Notes: generated by a model not told the origin, from the sequence alone. 64,000 bases of DNA from Marinimicrobium sp. C6131 (GCF_026153455.1 NZ_CP110629.1:3410001-3474000); one strand, 5' to 3'. Shown: positions 33,451 through 42,910, counted from the stretch's first letter. Made by a program: numbers and translations.

Positions 33451-34077
33451 GTGACAACGATAAATGTATGGTCCAAAGCCGCTTACGGACTGCTGCTCAC
33501 ACTGGCAGTCCTGCTTTCTGCCTGCTCCAATACGCCGGTAACGCCGCCCCCGCAGACAACGGCCGTGCTGGATGAGTACCGCATTGGGGTGGGGGATTCG
33601 CTCAGAATCAACGTCTGGCGGAATGCTGAATTATCCAGCGAAGTCCCGGTCAGGCCCGATGGTATGGTCTCCCTGCCGCTGGTTGGAGATATAAAGGCCG
33701 CCGGGCGGACCACGGCCGAGTTGTCTTCCGCCCTGACGGAGGCGCTCACCGACTACGTCCGCAACCCCCAAGTGACCGTCATCGTGACCAACCCCAGCAG
33801 TTCCGATTTCCAGCGCCGGGTCAGGATAACCGGTGCGGTTCAAAGTCCCCAGTCTGTACCCTATCGAGAGGGCATGACGGTCCTGGACCTGGTGCTGATG
33901 GCGGGCGGTCCCAACGAGTTCGCCTCCGCCAACAAAGCCAAGTTGTACCGGCGGGTAGAGGGGGAGGTCAAAGTGTACCCGATCTATCTGAATGATCTGA
34001 TCGAAAAGGGTCAGGTACAGACCAACTACCCATTACAGCCGTCGGATATTGTGACGGTACCGGAGCGGGCGTTTTAA
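33451..34077 (+). CDS. XrtA-system polysaccharide export lipoprotein (Wza-like)
   Basis: 208 residues from GTG 33451, with GAGAGGAG upstream. Lipobox LLSAC (Cys near 25) anchors it in the outer membrane. Poly_export domain: YRIGVGDSLRINVWRNAELS, VRPDGMVSLPLVGDIKAAG, then SLBB-like RVRITGAVQSPQSVPYREGMTVLDLVLMAGG and PSDIVTVPER. It is short like other PEP-CTERM export proteins and lacks the C-terminal amphipathic helix of enterobacterial Wza. It forms the outer-membrane or periplasmic part of the export channel. Confidence 0.92.
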   Translation: MTTINVWSKAAYGLLLTLAVLLSACSNTPVTPPPQTTAVLDEYRIGVGDSLRINVWRNAELSSEVPVRPDGMVSLPLVGDIKAAGRTTAELSSALTEALTDYVRNPQVTVIVTNPSSSDFQRRVRITGAVQSPQSVPYREGMTVLDLVLMAGGPNEFASANKAKLYRRVEGEVKVYPIYLNDLIEKGQVQTNYPLQPSDIVTVPERAF

Positions 34078-34091
34078 CGTCGGGCTGACTT

Positions 34092-35606
34092 ATGGATAAA
34101 ACGTTTATAGCTGATCTTCTCAAATCTCTGAAGTTTGAAGCCATCCGCTTCAGGGTGTGGGTTGTTCTTATCTTTATTGCCGTATCGTTTGGCCCCCTCG
34201 TGGTGGGCTATTTCTGGCCCAATACCTATGCGACCAGCGCATTGCTCTATGCGGATGAAACCAACATTATTGAGCCACTTCTGAAAGGTCGGGCCTCGGT
34301 CACGTCGGTTGATCGCGCCAAGCAGGCTCAGGAGGTGCTTTACTCCCGTCGCGTGATGGAGGATGCCGCCAAAGCAGCGGGTCTGGTAGGTGAAAACCAC
34401 AGCGCTGATCAGATGGCGCGTGCGGTTCGCCATCTAAGAAGCAGTGTGCGAGTGGAGACTCAAGGCAGCAATCAGTTCCGGGTCAGTTACAGCGCGCCAA
34501 ATCCGGATAAAGCGTTCACGGTTCTCAACAGTGTGGTAAACGTTTTTATCCAGGACACGGCCCGTCGTAAACGCGAAGAGAGCCTGGGCGCCTTCAACTT
34601 CATTGACAGCCAGGCTGACTCCTATCGGCGTCAACTGGAAGAGGCGGAACTCAAGCTCAAGGAATTCCGGGCTCAGAACACGGACGGAACGGAGGCTCAG
34701 GTCACGTCGCGGATCAATCAACTGCGCAACGACATTGAATCCCTGAAACTGGAGATTCAGGATTCTGAATCCCGGCTGACGTCCATAAAGCAACAGCTTA
34801 ACGAAGAAAGTCAGTATCAGCAGGCGAAAGGTCAGATTGATCTCTTGCGGGACCGTCGACGAGAGTTGAGCCGACAACTCGATCAATTACGTCTCAGTTA
34901 TCAGGATAGCTACCCCGATGTGGTTTCTGTCCGACAACAGATTCAGGATCTGGATGAAGAAATCGCGCAGCTGGAATTCGCCGGCGATTCATTCAGTCGG
35001 GGGGAGACGGTTGAAAATCCTCTGTATGAAGAACTCCGCAAACAGCAGTCAGTGGTTGAGGTGGACCTGTCGGCGCAGAAGCGGCGGATGGAATCCCTGG
35101 AGGGGATGCTCCAGCGTGAGCTGGAGCGCGCCGAACGGGTCGCGGCCAACCAGGCGGAACTGTCTGAGCTGACCCGGGATCTGGATGTGTTGCGGGATAT
35201 ATACAACGAAATGCTGCAGAGGAAAGAGTCTGCGCGACTGTCCATGACGCTGGATATTGAGGGGCAAGGGGTCAGTTACCGAATCCAGGATCCGGCGACG
35301 TTCCCGCTGGATCCGTCCGGCCTTCGCTATGTGCATTTCGCTGCCGTCGGGCCCTTCTTGGGACTGCTGGCACCCTTTGGGCTCCTGTTTGTCTATGTGT
35401 TTCTTGATCCACATATTCGCTCGGCGCGAGCGCTACAGCAGCAACTTCCTCAAGGCATTGAAGTGATCGGGGTCATTCCACACTACAACACGCCTCTGGC
35501 TGAGCGGTTGGTAAAGAAGGACATGATTCTTCTGCTGGGCATCGCGTTGCTGGCAATGATTGCGTACGTGGCACTGGGTGTTACCTGGTACGGCGTCAAG
35601 AACTGA
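34092..35606 (+). CDS. XrtA-system chain-length determinant (Wzz/PCP-like)
   Basis: 504 residues. One helix near 22-42, a large periplasmic coiled-coil domain (about 150-385, Gln/Glu/Arg/Leu-rich), a Pro-rich segment DPATFPLDPSGL and a helix near 415-438 form the Wzz/PCP arrangement; an extra C-terminal helix (about 478-498) is typical of the PEP-CTERM version. It controls chain length and connects the kinase-like protein to the export channel. 14 bp after the export lipoprotein and 11 bp before the ATPase. Confidence 0.92.
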   Translation: MDKTFIADLLKSLKFEAIRFRVWVVLIFIAVSFGPLVVGYFWPNTYATSALLYADETNIIEPLLKGRASVTSVDRAKQAQEVLYSRRVMEDAAKAAGLVGENHSADQMARAVRHLRSSVRVETQGSNQFRVSYSAPNPDKAFTVLNSVVNVFIQDTARRKREESLGAFNFIDSQADSYRRQLEEAELKLKEFRAQNTDGTEAQVTSRINQLRNDIESLKLEIQDSESRLTSIKQQLNEESQYQQAKGQIDLLRDRRRELSRQLDQLRLSYQDSYPDVVSVRQQIQDLDEEIAQLEFAGDSFSRGETVENPLYEELRKQQSVVEVDLSAQKRRMESLEGMLQRELERAERVAANQAELSELTRDLDVLRDIYNEMLQRKESARLSMTLDIEGQGVSYRIQDPATFPLDPSGLRYVHFAAVGPFLGLLAPFGLLFVYVFLDPHIRSARALQQQLPQGIEVIGVIPHYNTPLAERLVKKDMILLLGIALLAMIAYVALGVTWYGVKN

Positions 35607-35617
35607 CGGGGTGAACG

Positions 35618-36442
35618 ATGAGTGACGATAGCAGAGAAACCGCTGATCGAAAGTCAGGCAGGCCTGAATTGAGCCTGCGCTCGTTTATTGAGAGGATCGA
35701 AACCGTGAAAGATGATCACCCACAGGATCCGCTGATCAAGAGTGCGGTTTCGGAGCATCGCAAACGCGAACAGATCAAGAGCATGTCCACGCCGGTTATC
35801 TGGACGCAGGACGAGCTGTATGAAAAGAAAGTGATTTTCACCGGCATGCGTCAGCGGGAGCTGCTGAATGCGTTTCGTGAAGTCCGGATTCGTATACTTC
35901 AGAAGAGCAAAACCGATAACGTCGTGGTGTTGGTGTCATCCATTACTGAGGGGGGTGGTGGCAGCTTTGTTGCCTTCAACCTGGCGGCAACCTTTGCGTT
36001 GGACCGCCATAAAACGGCCCTGTATGTCGACTGCAACCCGTACCACTCATCGGCTGAACAGTTTACCGTGACGCCGATAGAGACGGGGCTCACTCAGTAT
36101 CTGCATGATTATACCGTCCCGCTGAAGCACATCATCTACCCATCGGGCGTAGAGCGCTTGCGGGTTATTCCCTCTGGTGCCGGTAGTGAGTCGGCCGCTG
36201 AGTTTTTTAATTCCAAACGCATGGAAGTGCTTATTTCAGAAATCAAAACGCGCTATCCGGATCGGTTTATTGTGTTGGATGCACCCTCCGTACAGTCTTC
36301 TACGGAAGCGCGCATATTGGCCCAGTACAGCGATCATGCGCTTTTGGTGGTACCTTTCGGTAAGACAACCCAGTCCGATATTCTTGCCGGTATTGATGCC
36401 GTGGGGAAAGAAAAATTTTCGGGACTGATATTCAATCACTGA
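35618..36442 (+). CDS. XrtA-system BY-kinase-like ATPase with degenerate Walker A
   Basis: 274 residues. The N-terminal 90 residues are charged; then LLNAFREVRIRIL leads to the CpsD/BY-kinase fold. Walker A, normally GEGKS/T, reads TEGGGGSF (about 112-119), so the catalytic lysine is missing. Walker A' (YVDCNP, about 136) and Walker B (FIVLDAP, about 214-219) are kept. There is no C-terminal tyrosine cluster. By position it is the tyrosine autokinase of the system, but phosphotransfer is doubtful; it may act as a structural or regulatory partner of the chain-length protein. Confidence 0.82.
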   Translation: MSDDSRETADRKSGRPELSLRSFIERIETVKDDHPQDPLIKSAVSEHRKREQIKSMSTPVIWTQDELYEKKVIFTGMRQRELLNAFREVRIRILQKSKTDNVVVLVSSITEGGGGSFVAFNLAATFALDRHKTALYVDCNPYHSSAEQFTVTPIETGLTQYLHDYTVPLKHIIYPSGVERLRVIPSGAGSESAAEFFNSKRMEVLISEIKTRYPDRFIVLDAPSVQSSTEARILAQYSDHALLVVPFGKTTQSDILAGIDAVGKEKFSGLIFNH

Positions 36443-36487
36443 CCTCTGTGTATGGAGAGGATCGTCGGCGGGCAAGGAGTGAGTATC

Positions 36488-37807
36488 ATGGCAATTGATG
36501 TACATCGTAAGTCTTATCGGCCTACTGACGTAGCGTTCTGGACAATGGTGGCGACCGGTCTGTCCTGTGCGTCCTCTGCCGCCCTGGCCCAGGCCGACTG
36601 GGAACTCGCCATCGGCGTTGGAAGCGAGTACTCGGATAACGCCGCGAAGTCACAGACGGATACGCTGTCCGAGCGCCGTGACTCGGCCGAGCTTCGCTTG
36701 AACCTGGACTATACCAACCAACTTCTTGCGGCGGCAGCAAACTATCAGGCCACAGAAACCCGTTATGACAAGGACTCGCAAGAGGATCGCAGTGTGGTGG
36801 AAGGGTCAAGCCAGCTTCAGCTTGGCCAACCGCGCCATCCAATCGACCTTCTGGTGACCCACAGTCGTCGGCGTGTGCTTAACGCCCCCGACGCCGTTGA
36901 TCTCCTGGCCAACAACGATGAACGAGAAATTCTGACCGCTGCGCCGGGGCTCCGCTGGCGTGCCAGTGATGTCGATCTGCTGGCACTCCGCGGTCACTAC
37001 TCAACCATTGAGTATCGCTTCTCTCCCGAGTTGGAGTCTGAGCGCACCGGCGGCAGCGTGTTCTGGTCGCGACAGTTGTCCGAGACCGACCAGCTCGATA
37101 TGACGGCCCAGACGATGGATGTCGCGTTCGATGTTTTACCGACGTTGGATTATCGCTTTGATGCCTACGATATTGGCTACGAAGTCAGCCTTCGCCGACT
37201 GCAGTATCGGCTGCAACTGGGTTATAACGAAACGACGCCAGAGATCGGAGGCGGGCTGTCCAGTCCGAGCTTTCTGGTTGAGGGGCTCTATACGAGTGGC
37301 GTCCATGATTGGCAACTGAATGCACAACGATTTATCACGGACAGCTCCAGTGGCAGCGGCAATCGAGGGGATCTGAGTGAGTTTTTGCCCGGGGATGCCA
37401 CTACAGGTGAAATTGATCAGATAGAGCGCACCGAAATTGAACTTGAGTGGTCCACCGAAGCGTTTTGCCAACGGTGCGATACCGGTGTGGCGCTGTACAC
37501 CCGATCCGATGATTATCGTCAGGTCGATGAAGACGGCAGTGCTTCGGGTGTGCGCATCAATATGCGGTACGAACTCAGTCGACGATCGTCGGCCAGCCTG
37601 ACCTGGTCGCTCCGCGATCAGTCGTTCGAGTCCGACGTGGCACGGGAAGACTTTACGGACCAACAAACCCGCTTAACGTATCAGCGCCGTTTTCAGAATG
37701 ACCTCGAATGGTCGGCAACGGTTCTTTATATCGACCGCGATTCTGATGACCTGAGCAGACGATACAATGAAACCGTTGGGGGAATGCGGATCGGGTATGT
37801 ATTCTGA
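36488..37807 (+). CDS. XrtA-system outer-membrane beta-barrel protein
   Basis: 439 residues from ATG 36488 (AAGGAG 9 nt upstream). Signal peptide ends near ALAQADW. The rest is rich in alternating beta strands with Arg/Tyr/Asp girdles (ELRLNLDYTNQLLAAAANY, RRLQYRLQLGYNETTP, RTEIELEWSTEAF) and ends YNETVGGMRIGYVF with terminal Phe, the outer-membrane barrel signal. It fits the PEP-CTERM-associated barrel placed after the kinase, possibly the secretion pore. Confidence 0.85.
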   Translation: MAIDVHRKSYRPTDVAFWTMVATGLSCASSAALAQADWELAIGVGSEYSDNAAKSQTDTLSERRDSAELRLNLDYTNQLLAAAANYQATETRYDKDSQEDRSVVEGSSQLQLGQPRHPIDLLVTHSRRRVLNAPDAVDLLANNDEREILTAAPGLRWRASDVDLLALRGHYSTIEYRFSPELESERTGGSVFWSRQLSETDQLDMTAQTMDVAFDVLPTLDYRFDAYDIGYEVSLRRLQYRLQLGYNETTPEIGGGLSSPSFLVEGLYTSGVHDWQLNAQRFITDSSSGSGNRGDLSEFLPGDATTGEIDQIERTEIELEWSTEAFCQRCDTGVALYTRSDDYRQVDEDGSASGVRINMRYELSRRSSASLTWSLRDQSFESDVAREDFTDQQTRLTYQRRFQNDLEWSATVLYIDRDSDDLSRRYNETVGGMRIGYVF

Positions 37808-38045
37808 ATTGCGTTTATAACCATACGATTGCTAATGGTCTGATCAATATAATCATAACGACTTATATGCCATTAAGTTATAGCACGCGCCAAAAATTTT
37901 GGGGTGTGTTCCGCATTGAGGTTGCGGGTTGTTTCCCGAATTATAAAAAAATCCCTGTTTAGTCATGAAATTACCTGTCCCGGATGGTACAAAGTGCGTA
38001 AGGAATTTCGACGAGAAGGAGATGTATACCACTTTGAAAGGCCCT
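37808..38045 (+). other. AT-rich intergenic region before the FN3 lipoprotein
   Basis: 238 bp with several TATAAT-like hexamers (for example around 37846-37855) and ATAAAAAAAT near 37942. No hairpin with T-tract and no sigma-54 -24/-12 pair (GG-N10-GC) was found. It probably carries the promoter of the lipoprotein gene. Confidence 0.35.
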
Positions 38046-38714
38046 ATGGCCGGGAAACAACCCATGAATCTTCACACAGCGCTAACCGATTCCATCACCC
38101 TGCTGGCGGCCCGTCGTCTGGCGGTTTCCCTGTGCTTGGCGTCAACGATTGCATTGGTGGCCTGTGGCGGTGGTGCCGGCACGGACGGCTCGCGCCTGGA
38201 CAACCAGGGCCCTGGGTCGGACAACGGCTCCTCATCGTCCAGCTCAACGGCCAGTAGCCAGTCGTCTTCCAGCGCTTCGTCAGAGCAGCCCGAACCGGAG
38301 GAGCCCTCTGATCCGGAGCCCGAAGACCCCAATGACGACGGCTCGGACGACTCAGACGCCGGGGGCAATGACAACCCTGACGACGGCTCCGGTAATGATG
38401 ACGATAGCGCCGATAGCGGTAACGATGACGTCATTGAAGACGTGCTGGTTGAAGTCAGTGGTACCGTAGTGCTTGAGTGGCAGCAGCCCGAAGTTCGAGA
38501 GAACGGTGACCCCATCTACGACAATGAGCTGGGTGGCTACGAAGTCCGCTATCGCGAAGTCAGTCAGGAGCAGTTTACCTCACAGATCATTGATGAGTGG
38601 TCTGTTCAGTTTACTGAAATCCACGACCTGAGCGGGACCTACGAGTTCGAAATTGCAGCGTACGATACGAACGGTCTTTACAGTGAGTTCGTAAATATCC
38701 TACCGGCCCAGTAA
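38046..38714 (+). CDS. Lipoprotein with acidic linker and fibronectin type III domain
   Basis: 222 residues from ATG 38046 (GAAAGG 4 nt upstream); 38022 and 38064 are alternatives. Lipobox ALVAC is followed by GGG, a Ser-rich tract, then about 70 residues nearly all Asp, Glu, Ser, Asn, Gly and Pro, probably an extended surface linker that could bind Ca2+. The last 90 residues fit an FN3 fold (GTVVLEWQQP, GGYEVRYREV, TYEFEIAAYDTNGLYSEF). It lies between the outer-membrane barrel and PrsT. A polysaccharide-binding role is inferred. No PEP-CTERM tail. Confidence 0.75.
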   Translation: MAGKQPMNLHTALTDSITLLAARRLAVSLCLASTIALVACGGGAGTDGSRLDNQGPGSDNGSSSSSSTASSQSSSSASSEQPEPEEPSDPEPEDPNDDGSDDSDAGGNDNPDDGSGNDDDSADSGNDDVIEDVLVEVSGTVVLEWQQPEVRENGDPIYDNELGGYEVRYREVSQEQFTSQIIDEWSVQFTEIHDLSGTYEFEIAAYDTNGLYSEFVNILPAQ

Positions 38715-38722
38715 GCGTTGTA

Positions 38723-38753
38723 ACCCACAGGTCTCAGAAAGAGACCTGTGGGT
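38723..38753 (+). terminator. Terminator-like hairpin after the FN3 lipoprotein
   Basis: A perfect 13-bp inverted repeat ACCCACAGGTCTC/GAGACCTGTGGGT with a 5-nt loop begins 8 bp behind the stop. It lacks a T-tract, so termination may be partial. Confidence 0.55.
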
Positions 38754-38847
38754 GTCAAAATATCCGGCATGTTTAATCCGCTTCAGTGGCGGCGTATACT
38801 TCGACAAAGACCTATCCTAACAAGGTTACATTGCCGAAGGGACCGCC

Positions 38848-41463
38848 ATGCACATCCTGCTACCCCGCCTTTCCCTGATCTTACTGGTTGTCTGCTTTTC
38901 CCTGACCGGCTGTAGCCGGGAAGGCGATACCCAACAGGCTGAAGACTATCTGAAACGAGCGGATGTGTACCGCGACCAGGGACAGTATCGCGCGGCGCTC
39001 ATTGAGATGACCAACGCGATTAATAGCGCGTCGGACGACCCCCGTTACGCGGTGGCGATGGCTGAAATCTATACCACCCTCGGTGCCCCCAAAAGAGCCT
39101 CCGAGCTGTTGGAAGGGTATCTCCCGCAGGCACCCCAAGTGGTGGCATTGGCGTTGGCGGATGCCTATCTCCAGCAAGGTAAATTCCTGTCGGCGGAAGA
39201 GGCATTGGCACAGTTCACTCCGGGCTCGGAGGAAGAAACCTGGCGGCACGCCATGTACCGGGCGGATGCGCAGCGCCTGAGGGGGCGGCTGGAAGACAGT
39301 GAGGCGGGTTATCGCGAGCTGTTGCAGGCTCATCCGGAAAACCTTGATCTCGCACTGAGACTGGCTCAAACGTTACTTCAGCAAGGGCGCTCTGAGGTGG
39401 CGGACGCACAGCTGCGTGATCTGCGTAAAGCGTACCCTGAAGAGGCCGAGGTCTATTACCTGAGCGCGCTGTTGGCATTGAAAGAGGATGAGCGGGATCA
39501 GGCTGAACGTTATCTGACCCAGGCGTTGGCCCACACGCCCCAAACAGATCTGATGCTGCCCGAGCGGGCCATGATTCTCAGGACTCTGTCAGAGACGTTG
39601 ACGGCGCAGGGCCGGACTTCCGAGGCGCTGATTTATAACAAGATTCTGGCCGAAGAGTCCCCGGAAACCATAGAAGCTCAGCAGAGACTCAGGGAAGCCA
39701 CGCTCGCCGCCGAATCCGGCAACTATGAACAGGCGGAGACGCTGCTCACAAGACTGCTGAGCGATAATCCGGACAGCCAGTCTGCGACCTTGTTACTGGG
39801 GATGATCAACCTCAGTCAGGGCAATCTGTCGGAAGCCGAAGCCCTGTTATCGCGCAGCGTGGATGTGGAAACGGCGGATACCGACGTGATTCGGGCGACC
39901 GTCATGGCTCAGGCCGAAGTCGGTAATCTTGAACAGGCCCTGGCGACATTGGAACGGTCCCTGGAGGTTCGCCCGGATGACCCGATACTGTTGTCGATCT
40001 ACGGCATGTTGGCGCTCAACCAGCCGGACGCTGAAGAGAAAGGCTACCTCAGCCTGCAAAAAGCGTTGGCCCGGGATCCTCACCGCGGCGGCGTAAGACT
40101 GGCCCTGGCTCGTTATCACCTGCAGAAGAACGAACCGGAGCAGGCGATGGCGCAGCTGCGAACCGCATTCAGCTTCCAGCCAGCCGACTGGCCGGTGACA
40201 AACGTTTATATGGATTTACTGTTTGCACGCGGCGACCTGCCGGAAATCGCTCAGGCCCTGGAGCAGTTGAAACAGGCCGCTCCCAAAGCCAAGGAGACCG
40301 CACTGTTCGATGCCCGGTATCGGTTCCACAATGGTACACCTCAACAGGGTGTTCAGCAGCTTCGAGCGTTGCTGCGTTCAGAGCCGGCCTATACTCGCGG
40401 TCACGCGGTGCTGGCCCAAATGTACCGGGAAGCGGGTGATGATGCCGCAGCACTGGCGACGGTCGAGCGCCTCGCGAGGTTGGAGCCCGCGAACCTGCAA
40501 GTGCTTCGCGCCGGGTTGGACATCATTGCGAGTCGCCCGCAGCTGGCGAAACCACACGATTGGCTGCAGGGCCTGGCAAATCACTCACCAGAGCTGAAAT
40601 CGTCGGCGAATGTCGTCAGAGCCCTATTGTACCGGGATGCCGGAGAGCACCAGCGTGCCGTGGAACTGATTCGAAGTCTGCCTCCGGAAAGCGGTGACGA
40701 AATCCTTGAAGTCAAAGCCCAGGTGTTCCGAGATGGTGCCAGAGCGCTTGCCGGGAACGAGCGATACACGGAAGCCCGATCGCTGTTGATGGAGGCATTG
40801 GAACGGGTTCCCAGCAACAAAGCGCTCAATATGGATCTGGTCCAGTTGGAGGTCGCTCAGGGCCGCCACGAGCAGGCCCGCATTCTGTTGAGTGACCTCA
40901 AGACGCGTCACCCGGATGATCCTGAAGTGGCGGTACTGAGTGCCCGGGCGACACAAGTGATGGAAGGGCCTGCCGCCGCCTACCGGGAATTGAACCGCGC
41001 CTGGGATGAGCAACCGAGTAGCGTCATTGCGGTGCCGCTATTGGCCCTGGCCCGCCAGGAGGAGCCCGAAGCGGTCCCCGGCATTCTGGCAACCTGGGAG
41101 CAGGCGGATCCGCAGAACCGGGGACGGATGTTGTATATGGCGGACCAGTACCAACGCCAGGGGGATGAACCCGCCGCGATTACGACCTACGAGACCCTGC
41201 TGGCCAACGACCCGAACGATGCGGTCGCGCTCAATAACCTGGCCTGGCTGCTGAAGGACCGGGACCTGACCCGCGCTCGGGAACTGGCGGCGCGGGCGGT
41301 GCACCTGCAACCGAATGCACCGGCCATTCTGGACACCTACGGTTGGCTGTTGTACCTGAGCGGTGAGCGCAATGAAGCCCTCAAGCAGCTCGAACGAGCG
41401 CTGGAGCTGGCACCAAACGCCACGGAAATACAAAAAAATCTGGAGACGGTGAGACGCGGCTAG
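38848..41463 (+). CDS. prsT: PEP-CTERM system TPR lipoprotein PrsT
   Basis: 871 residues. Signal with lipobox SLTGC (Cys about 22). The remainder is a solenoid of some twenty TPR repeats (for example YLKRADVYRDQGQYRAALIE, LLLGMINLSQGNLSEAEALL, ALNNLAWLLKDRDLTRAREL). Length and position immediately before the exosortase match PrsT of XrtA loci. It is thought to organise the secretion or polymer complex in the periplasm. 7 bp separate it from the exosortase start. Confidence 0.92.
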   Translation: MHILLPRLSLILLVVCFSLTGCSREGDTQQAEDYLKRADVYRDQGQYRAALIEMTNAINSASDDPRYAVAMAEIYTTLGAPKRASELLEGYLPQAPQVVALALADAYLQQGKFLSAEEALAQFTPGSEEETWRHAMYRADAQRLRGRLEDSEAGYRELLQAHPENLDLALRLAQTLLQQGRSEVADAQLRDLRKAYPEEAEVYYLSALLALKEDERDQAERYLTQALAHTPQTDLMLPERAMILRTLSETLTAQGRTSEALIYNKILAEESPETIEAQQRLREATLAAESGNYEQAETLLTRLLSDNPDSQSATLLLGMINLSQGNLSEAEALLSRSVDVETADTDVIRATVMAQAEVGNLEQALATLERSLEVRPDDPILLSIYGMLALNQPDAEEKGYLSLQKALARDPHRGGVRLALARYHLQKNEPEQAMAQLRTAFSFQPADWPVTNVYMDLLFARGDLPEIAQALEQLKQAAPKAKETALFDARYRFHNGTPQQGVQQLRALLRSEPAYTRGHAVLAQMYREAGDDAAALATVERLARLEPANLQVLRAGLDIIASRPQLAKPHDWLQGLANHSPELKSSANVVRALLYRDAGEHQRAVELIRSLPPESGDEILEVKAQVFRDGARALAGNERYTEARSLLMEALERVPSNKALNMDLVQLEVAQGRHEQARILLSDLKTRHPDDPEVAVLSARATQVMEGPAAAYRELNRAWDEQPSSVIAVPLLALARQEEPEAVPGILATWEQADPQNRGRMLYMADQYQRQGDEPAAITTYETLLANDPNDAVALNNLAWLLKDRDLTRARELAARAVHLQPNAPAILDTYGWLLYLSGERNEALKQLERALELAPNATEIQKNLETVRRG

Positions 41464-41470
41464 GGACATG

Positions 41471-42910
41471 ATGAAAACCTTGCCCCTATTGTTGACCCTG
41501 GGATGGTTTGGCCTATACAGCCGTACCTTTGGAGACCTCTGGCAGCGATGGATACGCTGGGACAGCGAAATGGCGCATGGACTGCCTGTGATGCTCATTT
41601 TTGTTTACCTGCTATGGCGTGATTGCACCAAAACGGCCTGGAATGAGAAACCGTTCGGAAAAGGGGTTGCCCTGGTAGCGCTGGCGGCCTGCTCGCTGAT
41701 GTGGTTTCTGGCGGCCCTGATCAACATCCAGATTGTTGAGCAGGTGTTGTTGATCCCGATACTCGTCAGCGCACTGGCCAGCCTTTATGGATGGCCGGCA
41801 ATATGGCGGCGCCGGTTCCTGTTATTGTTCCCCATCTTTGCCATTCCTGTGTGGGGTAGCCTGAACGAAGGGCTGTTGAGCCTGGCCAGCCTGGTGGTGG
41901 GTGAGTCGGTCCGGCTCATGGCCATGCCGGCCCTGATTCAGGGCAACAGCATTTACCTGCCCTATGGCCACATTCTGATTGCCGATGGTTGCTCCGGCAT
42001 CCGCTACTTTGTCATCGCACTGACCCTCGGGTACCTGATTGCTTACCTGAACGGCTATAAAGAGTGGCGAATGCTCCCCATGTTACTGGTCGCCGGCTTT
42101 TTGGGGCTATTGACCAACTGGGTGAGGATATTCGTGCTTATCGTCATCGGCCACTACACCGAAATGGAAAGCAGCTTGATGGAAGACCACGAGCTGTTTG
42201 GCTGGTTGATATTTGCCGCGTTTATTCTGCCCGCCGTCTATTTCGCACCCCACGCCTCATCGTCGCCTTCCGCCGAGCCGGCCCTGTCGGCGCAAAGCGT
42301 ACCTAAAGCGCGACTCGCGATAATGACCTTGTTGGCCGTGGCGGGCCCCCTGCTGATAATCATTTATGGTGGGCATTTTAACCGGATTGATCGGCCTGCG
42401 CCGATCACTGGCACCCCGCCCGCCAACCAACCCCGTATGCCGATGATGGTTCGAGCACCCGCTGGCGCCCTGACCGAAATCAACAGCCTGGGCAATACGG
42501 GTGTCATTCGAACGGATCATTACTGGCGCGGCTCCCTGGAGGACAAGTTGGTCCCTTATCTTCCCCGCCTGTTTGATCACGAGCGTTGGCAGCAAGTCAC
42601 TCAGACGTCAGTCAACATCGATAGTACGGGCGTTTCGCAGGCTGTGTATGCAGAAAAGGGCGGTGGTCGACGGGTGCTTCAACTGCAGTGGTTCGAGGTG
42701 GGAGGTCAGCGGACGTCGAGCCGCACCTGGGCGAAAATTCTGCAGATCCCCGCGACGCTGGGCGGGAGAAATGACTTCTCCATTGTGACACTCCAGGCCG
42801 AATGCCGCAGAGTATCCTGCGCGGAACAAGCCGAAGAACTACAGCGCCACGCGCAGGCTCGGATCGCCGCCGTTACCCGGTCGGATCAAGCTCACTCAAA
42901 ATCGCGCTGA
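41471..42910 (+). CDS. xrtA: Exosortase A (XrtA) with EpsI-like C-terminal domain
   Basis: 479 residues. About eight membrane helices, then a soluble EpsI-like domain (about 300-479). The exosortase triad is intact: Cys174 in ADGCSGIRY, Arg219 in TNWVRI and His240 in MEDHELFGW. It is expected to cleave PEP-CTERM proteins at the inner membrane during surface sorting. ATG 41471 is spaced best from AGGG; 41468 adds one Met. Its last 38 bp overlap the convergent aminotransferase gene. Confidence 0.93.
   Translation: MKTLPLLLTLGWFGLYSRTFGDLWQRWIRWDSEMAHGLPVMLIFVYLLWRDCTKTAWNEKPFGKGVALVALAACSLMWFLAALINIQIVEQVLLIPILVSALASLYGWPAIWRRRFLLLFPIFAIPVWGSLNEGLLSLASLVVGESVRLMAMPALIQGNSIYLPYGHILIADGCSGIRYFVIALTLGYLIAYLNGYKEWRMLPMLLVAGFLGLLTNWVRIFVLIVIGHYTEMESSLMEDHELFGWLIFAAFILPAVYFAPHASSSPSAEPALSAQSVPKARLAIMTLLAVAGPLLIIIYGGHFNRIDRPAPITGTPPANQPRMPMMVRAPAGALTEINSLGNTGVIRTDHYWRGSLEDKLVPYLPRLFDHERWQQVTQTSVNIDSTGVSQAVYAEKGGGRRVLQLQWFEVGGQRTSSRTWAKILQIPATLGGRNDFSIVTLQAECRRVSCAEQAEELQRHAQARIAAVTRSDQAHSKSR

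Noticed and set aside
37808..38045. Sigma-54 promoter or c-di-GMP riboswitch before the FN3 lipoprotein
   Set aside because: TGGTACAAAGTGC has GG and GC only 8 nt apart instead of 10, and no GEMM-like conserved segments were found.
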